A DNA stretch of 64,000 bases from Rostratula benghalensis (Eukaryota; Chordata; Aves; Charadriiformes; Rostratulidae): the NCBI GenBank assembly GCA_013399305.1, contig VXAI01000091.1, positions 2,273,759 to 2,337,758 of the forward strand, in the 5' to 3' direction. The notes under the pieces were generated by a model. The model saw only the letters and a list, made by a program, of their open reading frames with translations. It had not been told where the DNA came from and made no database searches. This document shows positions 41,901 to 56,900 of the stretch, in pieces; position 1 is the first letter of the stretch, and each line of letters begins with the position of its first letter. The position numbers and the translations under genes are program-made.

Positions 41901-44900
41901 GAAAAAGAATTATGCCTGCTGCAAACTAAAACAGGAATGTAAAGAGATAAAGCTAAAATTTGTGGTTTAGTACTGGGAATCTACGACAGCTGCTAAGTGA
42001 CTCACGATGAAGAGAGGATTAAATTACAGTCCCTTTGTTCATAGGGTAGAATATACAATTTTAAGATTGAGAGCAACATTAACTCTTAATTAAAATTTAT
42101 CTGGGAAGAAACTTTATGATTTTGGATTATTTTGTTTGTCCTTAATATGAGGTTCCTTTTATCTCCTGAGTGTCTCATACTGATTCCTATCAAGATGTGG
42201 GATTGCAGGGTTAGATGGATGAGTAATGCAATTTGATACGGTAATTCTTTTGTTTCTTAAGTTGAAGGAGATAATCATGTAAATGTGTTTTAGGGAATGG
42301 CATTATACTACACTTGAGCTCTTTCAATCCTCTTTTTTTTTTTTTTTTAATTTAGAAAAGGCTGTGTAACAAAGGAAAAAGAAAAAGTAGACTCTGGTGT
42401 AGCTTATGGATTATCTAAATATCAGTATTTTCCCTTCAGTGGTAATTTAACTCAAACGTTAAATTGGGTTAATTCTTTTTTTAAAAGTATATAATTTCCT
42501 AATGGGCTTTGATAAAACAGTGCCATCTGAGTTATCTGGCTTTTTCTCAAACTTCTATAGGAAATATTGTATGTGCTCACCTTACTCGGACATTGGAAAA
42601 TATATGAAAGGAAGAGGAGCTAGGGACTGGGGTGCTTTCCAGCATTTAAACTCTGGAAATGGGTCTACAGCTCAAAGATCTGTTGTAGTGGAAGATGAAA
42701 TCTTATGAGGTGGTGCAGAAAAGGAAGGAAGTGTGTTGGAAAATACTTTGTAGCTGTGAGAATGATGATATATTTGCATTTAGAACACAGTCTTGATTGT
42801 GTATTCTTCTTTAAAAAGCTGCCATAGGTTTAGAAGGTTTTAAAAGGTGAGAAAAAAGAACTTGCATTAGGTTGTCAGGGAAAAGTGATACTTAGAATGA
42901 ATATGCTAAAATATTGAGGAAAATAATAAGGAAATGGGGTTTTTTTTTTCTTTGACACTTTACACACAAATAAAGAGGATGCACTTAAACAGCTTTTAAA
43001 TTTCTCATAATTCTGTTTAAAATGGAGGGGTTTTGCTCGTCACAGAATTAGATTGTGAAGTTCATTGCCACAGGTACAAGAAACTCTCTTCACTGTTGGA
43101 TTAATGTGAGACCTTCATGGAGGATCATTATTCCATACATGCCTACTGAGAGATACTTAAAACTTCCTTTGGGTTATCTGCTGCTGAATTGTGTCAAAAA
43201 CACTTTCCTGGAGTAGATGGAGTACCAGTTGTAATTCAGTACGGCAGTATGTGTTGTATGCAACAAGCAGACTACAAATGAGTATTGCAAACTAACTGGC
43301 TTATTGTTTATTCTTGGTTTTATACTGGATCTTAACTTAAAGGGGGTGAGCAGAATATGACTTAGTCTTTCCTTTGAATGTCTCATTCAGTCCAGGCTTT
43401 GCATGATACCTATAGGAATACTCAGACATAAAAAAACCACCCCTAAACCTCTCCCTGTTTTGCAGTGGGCTGCATATTCTTTAAACCAGAAGAAAGGCAT
43501 TCTCAGTTTTTAGCATTCCATTTGCTAACAGAAGTTTGGGGTTTCTTTGGTCCCTGGAGTTGTAGGATGAATTTTCATTTTATTTTATTTACCTGAGTTG
43601 TTTGTACAGTTAGCTGAAAATTCTTCACTGTTGCTTCTTAAATGGTAATTTCTTCCCAAAATCACAGCTTTTGTATGTTGCTTCTTCTGGAAAGCTGGTG
43701 TGCCAGTGTGCCATTTCATTATGTGTACCTGGAATCCATTATAAGTGTGTTATACTTGCCTGAGGGAGATAATGCCTTCAGGGATATTACAATAAAAATG
43801 CAAAGAATTAAACATAATTGTACCAATCCTTATTCTATTTTAAAATGGTTTTCTGCACAATATTCAGTGTGTAGCATATTACTTAATTGAAAATACCTTA
43901 GAAAAACATCTAACTAATATTTATAGCAGCATATTCAGTTTCTTAGTGTTCTCAGTTACATAATTAAATAATCACAGGCTATCAAAGCTACTACATTTAA
44001 AAAAATTATTTAATGATAAATTGAGCTCAGGAAGTGCAGTTATTTTAAAAATGCATACAAATTGACAGTTGACGTGTGATTAGTTTTATTTGAATTGCTC
44101 TTTGATTTGAACTATTTTTTGCAAGCCTTAGCATATCAAACCATGGAACCATCGTTGAAGGGTCCTTATTGTCTTAAGTTTTACATTTTCAGCGTAAAGC
44201 AAAATTGGCTTCAAAAGGTGACTCGTTAAAATAAAGCTGTACTTGTTTTGCCCGGCAGAGGCTTCTGAGTGTGCAGCTGGTAAGAAGCACTTCTCATGCT
44301 GGATAAATTATCAAATGTATTTTAAAAAATAATTTGAAAGTAGTAAGTTTATTCTTCTGTATGTGGCTGTTGTATCACAGGGAAAGTGACATTGTTTAAT
44401 GCTTACCAATGGAGAAGGCCAATTTAAGAGATCGCAAGGTATTTCCTATCATCCTTTCACACACTGCACTGTGTAGATCCTTTTTAATTTTTTTTTTCCT
44501 CATTCCTTTTTTCCTAGAAATGAGTAACTGGTACTTACAGTAATATGGAACCAGTACTGTAATGAAGGTAAAAGGGAGTTGTTTCACTATTTGTTTTATC
44601 TGAACATTGATTCTCCCTCTCTTATCGATTAGGTTTTAATCTGTTTTTCACAAAGTGAATGTGATAAGCGCCTTTCAAGCTGCAGCTAACTTCAGGAATT
44701 CATGTGGATGTAAACTAATGAAAAATAAGTTGTTCTTCTTGTTAAAGTGTGCACAGATGGAGAATGCACTGGGTTATGCTGCCCTGCTTCATCTGAATTT
44801 TCTCTTAACACTGGGTCATTGTCTTCTTTTTTCCTGACAGTAACAGCTGGGATGAGCATGTCTTTGAACTGGTTCTACCAAAAGCCTGTATGGTTGGACA

Positions 44901-47900
44901 TGTGGACTTCAAATTTGTTTTGAATTCAAACATCACAAACATTCCTCAGATTCAAGTGACTTTACTGAAAAATAAGGCTCCAGGCTTAGGGAAAGTCAAT
45001 GGTAAGAAAAAAAGATACCTTTTAGAATATTATATCTTTTCTCAAACTCATTGTTCTTTGTGATTTATTTGAAATAGCATAGTTATTTTGGTTTTACTTA
45101 TTTCCATTTTAATCTGTTTCTCAGCATCATGGTCTGTTTTCACTTACCAAATTTGAATGTAAATTGGGGAAACAAAATGGGTAACCACTTTCAAAATCCT
45201 GAATGTTAGACAAATAAAAGTCCATAGCTCGAAAAGGTTGAACTGAATTATTACTCTGTACTGCTTAAATCCTGCAGTCATCAAAAAAATATGTTGCCAG
45301 TTGTAAATCATCCTAAAGATCGACTGATGAAACCAAATGGTGCTCTCTTAACTTCTTGACGTATTTTTTTAAAAATGTAATAAAGTATTCCAAGTCACAG
45401 AAGAAATTATTTGCCAGCGCCTCTTGGATGCATAAGAGAAAATAGCAAGGCCTTTTTTCATGACAGTAGATAAAACCTGGCTTCCTTGGGAATTCTCTCA
45501 TCTGGCTCATTAAGAAAGCTACGTGAAAGCTGCAGTATGATTTCACCTTTTGTTCCTTGCAGCTTTGACAGGGTAGACCAAAGTTTTGAATGCTCTTGCC
45601 TTGGGAAGACTCCTAGCTGGACTCTGCACCTTACTAGCTCTCAGGGAACCTGTGAGGGGGTAGCGTAAATTGAAAAGTCACTTCTTTGGTGTGGAAGATG
45701 ATGTGTTTGTGCCTCCATTGGGATTTTCCTGTGGTGAGAGTGTTCATTGCATGTCCTGCTGCCCTGTCTGCTAGGGATGGAAGGTATTATATGCAGCACT
45801 TCCTTTTACTGAGACATTAATTGATTATCTTTATATGGTAGTCTCATTTTTAAAATGCTTCTAGGAACTTGGTATTTCAGAGAAATCTTGCTGTTAAATA
45901 TTATTAAATTGGCTGCTGAATAGAAAAGGTGCTGGGGAGTACAGCAAGCATGGTTTTAAAAGCTCTTTAGTTATTCTTTTCTATTTTTTTTAAATGCTAA
46001 CTAAGAGCACGCCAGTTAAACACGGGTAACGGAGCTATAAATTTTGAAAAGGAATATAGGCATACCAAAGATCATTGATGTGCTTTCATGCAACTTCTCA
46101 TACAGCAGCATCTTCCAGTGTTTAACAAGGAAAAAAAAAAAGTGTGCTGTAGATGCTCCCTAAGGAACTCCTGCAAACTGGTGGTTATCCAAGAATAAAA
46201 TACTCTAGCATAGCAATACTCCTGGAGAAAAATGTATTCTTTTAAGATACAAGATAGTTTAACAGTTTTTGGCAGAAGTGCTAGCTGTGACTGCAGGACA
46301 GCAGTCAACAGATGTTTTTGCAGATTCTTCCTTTGTTTAATTCTTGAAGCAAAATCTTAATTGTAATATGTAGCAGAATTTTGTTCTATCAAGTCAAAAA
46401 ACAGGACAGTCTCTGTTGCTTTCCTGAACAGAACTTGCTTTTTTTCAGCATGAATTTTACAGTTCAGTCCATTTGTGGATCTGGATGTCAGAATTCATGT
46501 GAGAATGTGAAACAAAACAGTAGAAGAAATACTAAACTCTTTCTCTTAATGTTTCACTTTTAAGTATTGCTGAGCAAAAAGTTCCACGAGTTGGTAGTTC
46601 TTTGAAGACATTTGATTTGTCTGTGAAATAAACTGCCAGAAGTTTTTGTGGACACTTTACAGTGCAGCATACAGAACATAAGACATGACAGAGCTCTTCT
46701 AGAAAGTGACATTTCACTACTTTACATGCATAGTGGTGGAATTTGTTTTTTTCTGTTATTGACAGGGTGGAGAAAGGATGGAGTGGAGGCCCTCCAGGGT
46801 ATACTTGGGTAGTCTGAAAAGGGTTATGGGATGTGAGAGTGCCCACGAGGCAACCTGGACAGGGTCTCTGTTTTTTTTTTTCATTTCAGCAGGATTGAGG
46901 AGCTTCAGCTAACCAACATCCTCTCAAGTGTTATTGCATTGCAGTTGCTTCTTACCCTTTTTCAATTTCTTGGGTTTTGGGAAAGGACCTTCATGACATT
47001 TGCCTTTTCTTGTGCACCATACTGAGTGAAGTAATAGAATGTTAATGATTTCAGTGTAAAGGAACACAAATCTGGATAATTAATGTGTTGGTCATTAACC
47101 AGAATGTCCTAATCCCAGGGAAAAGTAATATTCAGGATTGTTCGGTGGCTCTTGAAAAGGTATAAAGTCTTCAAACTGAAATTCAGTTAACTACCTCTCA
47201 CCCTCTCCTCTGCTGCCATAGGATGAGAAAAGAATGGAAACTTTAAGATAATGAAGCTAAGAAACATCTGTAGGGGAGAGCTTATTCAGCTGATTTTCGT
47301 ACACAGGAACCCTGGAACCAGTTAAATGTGTAGTGTGTAGTAACAGGAAGGCCAGAGGCATAATTCTTCTGGTTTGGAACTAATGTTTTTGATCTGGCAG
47401 TTAATTCACTGTATGTGGTTCTTGTTCATTTGCTTGCATGTCCTTTTCATCTATGATTCATGAGAACCATTTAATTAAAAAAGCAGTACTTAAGTGTTAT
47501 CAAAATAATGTCTGATGTTCAGCAGGAGCAATCTACTTATTTTCAGTTTAAATTATCAAACTTTCAATAATGAAATCTAATTACTTAGGAGTAATCTGCA
47601 GTTTATTTAGGAGAGAATTCAGACATGTTTAAGCAAAGCAGGCTGCTTACAGGTCATTCAAATAAATGTTTTTTAGCGATTTGCTGCAAGTTCAGTTGCA
47701 AACGTAATATGGAAATCATGCCTATGTTAGAAATGGTGTTTTGGGCAGAAAGCTGATAAATGTGTGATGAATACTACTGCTTCTGCTTTCTGTTAGCTTT
47801 AAGCAATGTTTATGAAATCTTGCTAATATTTTTATTTCCAGAAGCGGCAGTAGACAGACAGATCACATTTCCTTTATCTCCAGCTCATAATATTGAAGCA

Positions 47901-50900
47901 GAGAGAAATGGAAAACCAGGACTCGTTGAATTCAATGAAGAAATGCAGTATATGGATGTAGAGGAACCACAATGTAAGTTTTATTTTTCTTGTTATACCT
48001 TGTTTAAAATATGAGCTTCCATTTTTCTTTTTTTTTAATGATATACTGGAATTTCTCTGCAAAAATTTCTCAGCAATTTAAAATGGACTGTTTTCTCAGC
48101 CCTGTTCAGTGTTGCCTCTTTCATTGGTCTGTTTACTGTATGAGTTGAAAGTTTAACACAAACACACCAAGAAAAAAAGTACTGGAGACTTTTAGTGCGT
48201 AAAAGCAGATTAGTATTTATTTGAGAGTTTAGAAATAAAGTAGACTGATATGGCACATTTCTAACTTCACCCCTCACCCTGTTTCAGCAGTATTTATTTT
48301 GTTTTTTAAGATAGTTCTAATGGAGTTTTTCTTTGCATGCTTGCCTTTTGTAGAGTCTGCTTCTGTAAACCAAGAAAAATAAACAGCTGGTAAATAATTC
48401 AGAATTAGTCATGTCAATTTTCAGCTATATCAGGCTTGCTGTGCCTGTTTTTGTAACTTTTTTTGTTAACCGGTACTCTTCCACAAAATCTGTTAGAGAA
48501 GCTCTGAAAGGCAATCAGGTTGGATCTGAGTGAGGAGAGCTCAGACTGAAAATAAATAGTTTGAGTGAGTTGGTTCCAGAGCTATAATTCTTTTTCGTGG
48601 TCCTTTCAACAGTCTTACTTTACACCTTTCCTTTCATGTGATCAGGCTTATCTAGAGCATGACTTTGAAGGTCTCTTCCAATCCAAACATTTACATGATT
48701 CAATGACTCCAAGAAAAGTGTTGCAAAAAGATTGGGGGTCGGGACCGAAGGGGTTATGAAAGAAAGAAAGGAGGAAGGTTTTGCATGCGGAGAAAGAAGT
48801 AGAAAAATGAATGATAATTTCTCCTGTGGTACATAGAAACAAATTCGTCTCTTGGTTTTGGCCTTTTTCTTTGTCTTCCCCCTCAACCCTCATTTAAACC
48901 CTTCTGTCCTGCTTCAGAAAAAAAGTGGGAGTTGTGGATCAAAACATACTCGTTCATTATATCAGTTGTGTATTTTGCAGCTCTGAGCCAGTTATTGTAT
49001 ACATTATCCATATGAAATAACTGAAAATGCTTTGAAAACTGTTATTGGCCTTTATTGATTTCACTGGAAAATGGCTAAAAGTGAACCTCAGTAATTGTTA
49101 GCTTTTCAGCGTAGAGTTTCTATGTATGTAGTGATCAGTTTGACATGGTGTATTTTTAACCCATGCAAATTTTCATATTTCATGTCTTACATGTGAGTAA
49201 TTCAGGTCCGTTATTACTCATGGTTTTCAAGGTCTTAGATTGTGTCCGTTCCTGGAGGAACACAAGGAAGATATACTTTGTGGTCCGGTATGGTTGGCTA
49301 CTGGACTTGATCTATCAGGACATGCTGGAATGTTGACACTAACAAGTCCAAAGCTTGTTAAAGGTAAGCCACTTTTTATTAAGCTTTTCACATGAAGCAT
49401 AGCTAAAGTGCATCTCCAAACTTCTGTAGTTGGACTTTGGTTTGTATTTATTTCCACATGGACAAATTTTGCTGTGTAACACAGTAGTGAGTTACATTTT
49501 CAAACTGGTCCTAAAGTGCTGTAATTAATGTAGCCAAGCTTGGCTTGTACACTGTACCTATGAAGTTGAAATGTGATTACAACTTGCCTTAGTAAACCAT
49601 GCAAATTCTTTCTCCCTACTTCCCTCTCCTTTTTATTTTTTTTTATTTTTTTCTTTCCACTTTTAGGCATGGCTGGTGGCAAGTACCGCTCATTTTTAAT
49701 TCATGTTAAAGCAGTGAATGATAGAGGAACAGAAGAAATCTGCAATGGTGGCATTAGACCAGTTGTTAGAATACCATCTCTCAAACCTCAGACGAACAAG
49801 GGCCATTCCCTTGCTTCATTGTTGGCAAAAGTTGCAGCAGGCAAGGTAATGAATAGCCAAGAAAGACATCAGTGTTAAAGCCATAGAATCGGTGTGATTT
49901 ATGTGATCTGAAAATGAAACAGCTGTTAGGGGAATTAAGATTCATTAAAAATTACTTCTTTAAGAATTGACACTAACTTTTTCAAGAATCAGAGTGTAGC
50001 ATCTCAAAGTTGTTTTTTCTGTGCAAATTTAATCGAAAAGTGTAATTTGTTCTACCACTTTCCCATTCTGAGCACTTGTTTTTGAAACTTATTTCCATTA
50101 GTGTTTTCAGTAGCTGATACAGCCCATCCTCTTACAAAGATTGTTGTCTGTGTAATTTACTCTTGACTGTTGTAGTTGTAAGATTGGATGAAATGGTGTC
50201 CATCTTGTGGACGTTATTAGAATGGTTAGAACAAAGTTACAGACCATTTTTTAATTTGATCTTCTGTATTACAGTGATTAGTGCATAAAAGTTGTCTATT
50301 TTAGTACAATGCTCAAGCTGTGTGAGAGATTTTACAGAACTGTATGCATTTCACTGAACAAGATACACAAATAAAGCCATCTAAACAAATGTGATATATG
50401 AATTATTTTTTCCCCCCAAAAAAAATCAGGAAAAGCCATCTAGCAAAATTGAAGCCACTAATTCTTCAAGAAAATCAGATAATTTGAGAGGCTGTGACTT
50501 ACTTCAAGAAGTCTCTGTAACAATTCGAAGATTTAAAAAAACTTCAATTTCAAAGGAAAGGTTAGTAGGTGTTTTTTGATTTAAAAAAATATTAGTTTTA
50601 GTTACGCTTGTCATAAAATACTTAGTTCTCAAAATATCTCAGGACAAACCACTGTTTCAAGTTGTCATTTCATAAACATTTTATGTGGAAAATCCTGTAA
50701 ATCATGAGATTGAGGGCACTGTGCTGTACAGGTTGGTTAGAATAACACCATGCATGAACCTGTATGTTGAGTGATTATTTGCCTGACTTGAAAAGACAAA
50801 TGTAAATAAGTTTTCTTGGTAAATTAGAGAAATCATTTAGACAGGTTTGTTTGTTTTTTTTAAAGGAAACCTCTTTCTTCTCTGTTTTCACATGTTGTCT

Positions 50901-53900
50901 TGTTTCTAGCAGCAGAATATATTATTTTTTGACAAAATTAACTAACAAATTAGTACTCAAAAAACTGGTTAAAGTCTATGGATTGGTACTACAGGCCTGA
51001 ATACAAATAATAAAGCATTTAATTTGTATTACCAGCTGCCACCCCGCAGTGGTGGCTGTAATTGCCTTAAGAGGTCAAAGGGGAAGGTACAAGTGATTGC
51101 CAGAGAGTGTTGAAGATTACAAAATTTGTTTAGGTTTAGAAGTTGAGAGGGGGGGAAGAAATCCCTGAATGCAGTAACTGAGGAAGTTCTGTGAGCAGAA
51201 AGTACAAAAATTGGGAATGTGTGCATGGAAAGTATCATGTATGTTTGTGAACCAGTTTGACTCTCGTCTTTGTTTGGCCGCTCCAAAGACAGGATGCAAA
51301 GCTTGAGGAACACTTCAATGGCAGAAGTGCCATGCTGGACAATTCTGGTTTTAATTTCTTTCTCCTTCTCCCTAGAGTTCAGCGGTGTGCCATGTTACAG
51401 TTTTCAGAGTTCCATGAGAAGCTGCTCAGCACTCTTTGCAAGAAGACAGACGATGGCCTGACTACAGAACACGCTCAGAGTCTCGTACTGGACACACTGT
51501 GTTGGCTGGCTGGAGTGTACTCAAATGGGCCTGGCAGGTGAGAGAGAAGCTGTGCTTAACTTAGCATGGCTATTTCTTTCTGTCAGCTCTGTTAATAAAA
51601 ATTAACTTTTATATGATTCTCTAAAGTGTGCAACTTGTTTTTGCAGCTCGAAGGAAGGAAATGACAGCTTGCTTTCTAAAACACGTAAATGTGTCTCTGA
51701 CATAATACGCGTTTGCTTCTTTGAAGCTGGGCGGAGCATAGCTCACAAATGTGCACGGTTTCTTGCACTATGCATCAGGTCAGTGTTAATTAATTATATT
51801 TCTTTATTTTTAGGTATTCCTGTATAGGTTTGGGGGTTTGCATGCAGTCTGATTTGTGTATACATGCTTGTTATAGTTTAACATTGAATTTATAAAACAA
51901 GAAGATCTGGAAGATCTGTTGAAGAAAAATGTGTCAGGATACAACTGTAAAGAGTGTTAGTCTTTCAGCTTTATCTTCTGGTGGAGATTTCGTGTTTCAT
52001 TCTTACTTCAGTAAATGTTCAAGTATCCATGTGTCTCTTCGCAGCAATGGCAGGTGTGACCCAAGTCAGCAGGGGTTTGGATCAGTTCTTCTAAAAGCTT
52101 TACTTGACAATATGCCTCTTTTGCCTGCTGCTGCAACAGGTGGTATGTATACTATGTTTGTTGTCATAAAATTACACAGGACATTTGTTGTTTGGCATGG
52201 TTTGGTGGACTCTCTTGTGCAATAAGAATTAGGTAATTGTTCAGTTGGTACAAACTGCTTCTTGGAGTGGCCTGGTCAGGGGGTATCCAAGGATGCATTT
52301 GTACACAATGGAATTTTAAGCAGTTTGCTTAAAACAGAGTGCTAAGGCACTGATGTTTTTCAGAGAGCTTAAGTAAGTTTTGTGAGAGTTTTCAAAGGTG
52401 TTCAGCAAACGTAGATTCTGTTTGCATAAGTGACAATTCCAATTGTTATTTCTGAAAATTAGGAGATTTATTCTAGGGAGCCTGGCTCTCCAAATGACGT
52501 TCAGCCAGAAAGCCATGACTATTACTTCTGCACCAAAAGGAAACTTTTAACTAAATTAAATTCCCTCCTCATCTACGTTGCAGAGTAATGGTATCTTAAC
52601 ACCTTATTGAAGCCTTTTGAGTGGCAGATAGAATAGGAAGATGACTTTAGCACTTGTATTTGGGGTGGGAAGACCTGCTTTGTGTTTTTCACAGTATGAG
52701 GTTATTGAATTGCATCTAGTTTGGCATCATCAAGGGGTAATGCAGGGAAGTTAGTTTGCAGTCCAAAACACTTGTGCTACCACCCAGGTGGAAACATTTA
52801 ACATTCTGCAGTTGAGTGTATGGAATGCACAGAGGGAGGAGAAGGAAACTGAGGTTTGTGTTTCCATACAGAATTTATCTGTAAGGAAACAATGCCTCCA
52901 GCACATACAGAATAAGGAGACAGCAGCCAAAAACAGAGGATAAAATAAGAGGAAGTGTTGAATCTAGAGTAAGACTTGGTTATGAAGGGATTGAAACCCC
53001 CAGCCTAGCAATTTAGCATATCAAAGCATTCTTATTGATGTGATTAGAAGAAGCAGTGGGCAGAAGCAATGGAAGAAGTATGTTTGATGCTGTCTCTTGG
53101 GAACGTTTTTTCTTCAATTATGAATTAGTTGATAAGAGAATTTGAAATAGTTGTAGAAAATAATTATCACAGAATGATTCTAAATTGAAGTATCACAAAA
53201 AAAGGGGAGGGGGAGAATGCTTCCTATTCTGTATTCAGTAACCATTAGATACTTCATTTATCACTTCCATTGATTATGTATGCTTCAGAGTATGCTTTCT
53301 GAGTGGAAAATTCACATCATGTTTCACTTTCACCTGAAATTGGTTGTGTGTTTTTATTAATGCAGGATCCGTGTACTGGTATTTTGTATTGCTGAATTAT
53401 GTAAAGGATGAAGATTTGGCGGGATGCAGTACAGCTTGTGCATCACTGCTAACTGCTGTATCCCGACAGTTGCAGGATCGCCTAACACCTATGGAAGCAT
53501 TACTTCAAACAAGGTACTAAGAAACATTGTAGTTGTTGTAAATTTAATAAAGGCAAACCTACCAGCTGTCTAATGTCATCCTCTGGTGTTCTGAAAAAGG
53601 TTGGGGGTCTAAAAGGAGATGGATTCTGCTGTATTTGTTAGAGCAAGGATTCATTTGATACAGCTCTGGAAAATAGGTTTGCCTTGTTTGAAGTTAAAGG
53701 TGAATTTAATTGCTGTCTTGCAATTTACAGTGCACTTTAAATCAGCAAATGTGTATCTAATGTTTGAAGTCTGTGCAAATCTTAAGCTCGTATTTAGGAT
53801 TGTTAGTGCAATGATTAACAAAGCATGTCCTATTTTAAATATTGAAGGGAATCAAATATACTGAATAATTTCATTTCTGTGTAATGCTACACAAAATTGT

Positions 53901-56900
53901 AGTAGTTCTGTAAGCTGACCATACATCTAATGTATTGCTACTAAAGGTCAGATTGCAAGGATAGAGACCTCAAGTAATTTACGAAGAATGTAAGTTCTTA
54001 TTTTAAATTGTATATCAATGTAATTTCAGACTGTGATGTTGCATTTTTTACATATTGAACTTATGGGCCATTTAACTTTGAATTTACGTGTTACCTGAAG
54101 GAAATCTCTGGTGATGCAGTTTTCTAGCAGTTTTCAAAGCTGTGTTATGATGATGGTAACATGCTGCTGTTAGCTCTTTCAGTTGTGATTTGTGAGCAAG
54201 AATTTTCCTCCAAGTCAAGGAGGATAAAGGTAGAAGAGGTTTGGTAGAGGTTAGTTCAGAGTCTTCAGGACAAATTGAAAATTTAGTAAGCGAAGTTTGA
54301 GGGGGAGGTGAAAAGTGTTTGTTCATTTTGGGGTTTTGGTATGTTGTTTTGGTTTGGGTTTGGAGAGCTGTTTGATTGGTTTTGGGGGGTTTTTTTGTAA
54401 GGACTATAATCCCTAATTATTTGATAAAAGATTATTCTTGGGTGTTATATTTGGTTCCTTATCATGCTCTCTACTACATTCTTCTCGGCTATTTTATTTC
54501 ACCACCTCTAATACTTGTAGCTGATTGGAAGACTTATCCCAGCAATAGAAACGGTTACTGATGATTGGAGAAATTTGAAAAATAGGTTTTAATGTTGAAT
54601 GTTGAATTTTCTTTAGAAACCAGACAGAGGAGAAAAATGTGAAAGTTCCACTTCACGTGAGAATGGCACACTTCTGTATGATTTCATTCATTGCTTCATA
54701 TAGATTGTTTTTTAGTACTTTCTTTATACAGCATATCTGAAATAGAAGGTTTTTCTCCTTTCCAGTTGCCCACCCAAGAGTTTGGCATATGTGACATCCA
54801 GATAACTTAGGGGTGAACACAACTGTTTGCATCTCAAGGGAAACTTTCTGAAATGAGCCCCTGTTCTTGACATCCTTCAAGCTTAGGTTTTGTGAATATT
54901 TCTAGATGATGTTTTAGTGATTTTCTTCTTTGAGCTAAATTTGCTTTTTCTTTTAACTCAGTATCCCTACAGTTAGCAGATGCATCTGTCTAATCTTGTA
55001 TTTGATTACTATAGCTCGCTCTCTAGCAAGGACTGGCTATTTCTTGACCTGATGTACTAATTTAGGTGGAATTTAGTGGCCTTTCCTTTATACATGTACA
55101 GATCAAGACAATGCTGTAATTTCTCTTCCCCCCTCCCTTTTTTTTAATGTAGACAGTAAGTATTAACAACTTTTTTTTTTAAAAAAAGATAAATTTGTAG
55201 ATAGCCATTGCTTTACTGTTTTTGCCCTTCTCTCTCTCTGAATTCTACTTTATTGTATTTATGTGCGTTTGTTTTGCAGTTGCTTGTATTGGGTTTTTTT
55301 GTCTCGGTTATAGTTTCCGGGTACAATACACTCACATTTGTTAATCAAATAAAAGCAGATATCTAATTAAAGGAGGTGCACGTTTGTGTTGTCTTAAGGC
55401 AGGGTAGTACTCATTTTATTGTCATGCCGCAGTAAAGCAAGTAGAACTAGCAAGGATAAGGCGAGGTGGGTGCGTTACCAGGCTTTGCAGTTCAGAGAAC
55501 AACAAAAAAAGGCAGTTCAGACAGTATTTTTAGGCTGTCCTACAACAAAGCAGATTGGTTTGTCTGTACCAAATCTGACGACTTTGTCTAGCCTGTTCTT
55601 GAAAGGCTATGATTAAATTGGTGGTGGAATTCAATTATTCTAAATATTTTAAGCTATTGCATGGCTTAATTATTCTTATCATTAGCACTAGACTAGAATT
55701 GTCTCCTTCTACCCACATCTAATCTGAAATCTCTCCTGCTGCAACTAAAGCTTTTCAATGTTTATGTCCTGTCCACCTCGGTGAAAAAGAGCAGATGATT
55801 TAATTCTGAACAATTTTGGGATGTCTAGAGAATGTATCTTGATCGTATTCTCCAGATCTGTCATGCAGCAAATACATCTGTGTTGTTGGATGTGCAGGGT
55901 GCCCCCTTTCTGTGTAGTACATGAATCTAGCAACCTAGATTCATCCAACATGTGGTGTTCTTAGTATAAAGTTTCATCTTAAATTTGCTGTCTTGTAGGT
56001 GCTTGTAGATAACTTGGTCGGCAGACATATGTTAAATTGGTTGACAGTAATTATCAGATTTTATTTCCTTCCTTTTTTTTTTTCTTTAAGATCAGTAACA
56101 ATTATTGCCCTTTTGTGTAGACATTTTCTGATGAGTCAGTGTCTTAGTATTTTGTGGCAAAAAGCACTGAGCCCAGCCAGCATGGAAGCATTTTAACATT
56201 CAGAGAAGTCTAGAACCTGTACAGCCTTGTTGCTTGTGTTGTAGTATTCATGTAGATATTTATCCTTTTGCGACTACTTGACCAAAAAAAGACATCTAAA
56301 TGCTCCAGTTTGCTCAGCATTATGGGTTGGGTGCTTTTCTTGCTTGCTAAAGAATGGAGAAGCTGTTTGGAGGCAGAGGGAAATGGTGGTGGAGGAACTG
56401 CCTGTCACTGCTGGTGCATTCACGGGAATGTTTCATATTTGTTCTGGCTCTTGCCAGTCAAAGCACAAAATGTCATACGGTTCCCACTTTTGTACCTACA
56501 CAGATGTATTGTTTATTTCTGCTCCTGCTTAATAATTTTGCCTGCTTTCCATTTTTTCTCCTCTTACTAGTTGCTCGTAGTAGGTATTGGTACACAAAAG
56601 AACTGATGCTGACTTTATTATTACTTTGGGTTTTCCTTTTTCTTGGCTTATAAAACCCTAATTGATTTGGCAGCACCTTGTTACTTGAGTGATTGTACTA
56701 TTTTTGCCTCTGCAGTACTACCAGAGTAGGAGTAATGAGATTTTCTTCTCTTGAGATATTTCAAGTACTCCCAAGTGTTGATTATATCCCTAGCGGCATT
56801 TCCTTTTCTCTTCTTTCTTCAGCTGGAAGAACAGGCTGAGGTGGAATTTCTTTTGCTGTTTTGGAAAACAGTACTGTGTTTTTATTGACTTCAGATAAAT

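Noticed and set aside
42333..42420. Strong acceptor-like poly-T/TTTAG in intron 12 as a possible cassette exon
   Set aside because: No matching BIRC6 residues follow, and joining exon 12 directly to exon 13 restores the conserved TDSNSWDE sequence in frame.
51257..51375. Upstream extension of exon 18, because the frame stays open into intron 17
   Set aside because: The exon 17 to 18 join at 51376 restores the conserved SKERVQRCAML sequence exactly; the extension has no BIRC6 similarity.
53160..53215. Possible antisense CR1 end (ATCACAGAATGATTCTAAA)
   Set aside because: Only one weak block; no CCTTCCAAC-type partner or further CR1 sequence nearby.
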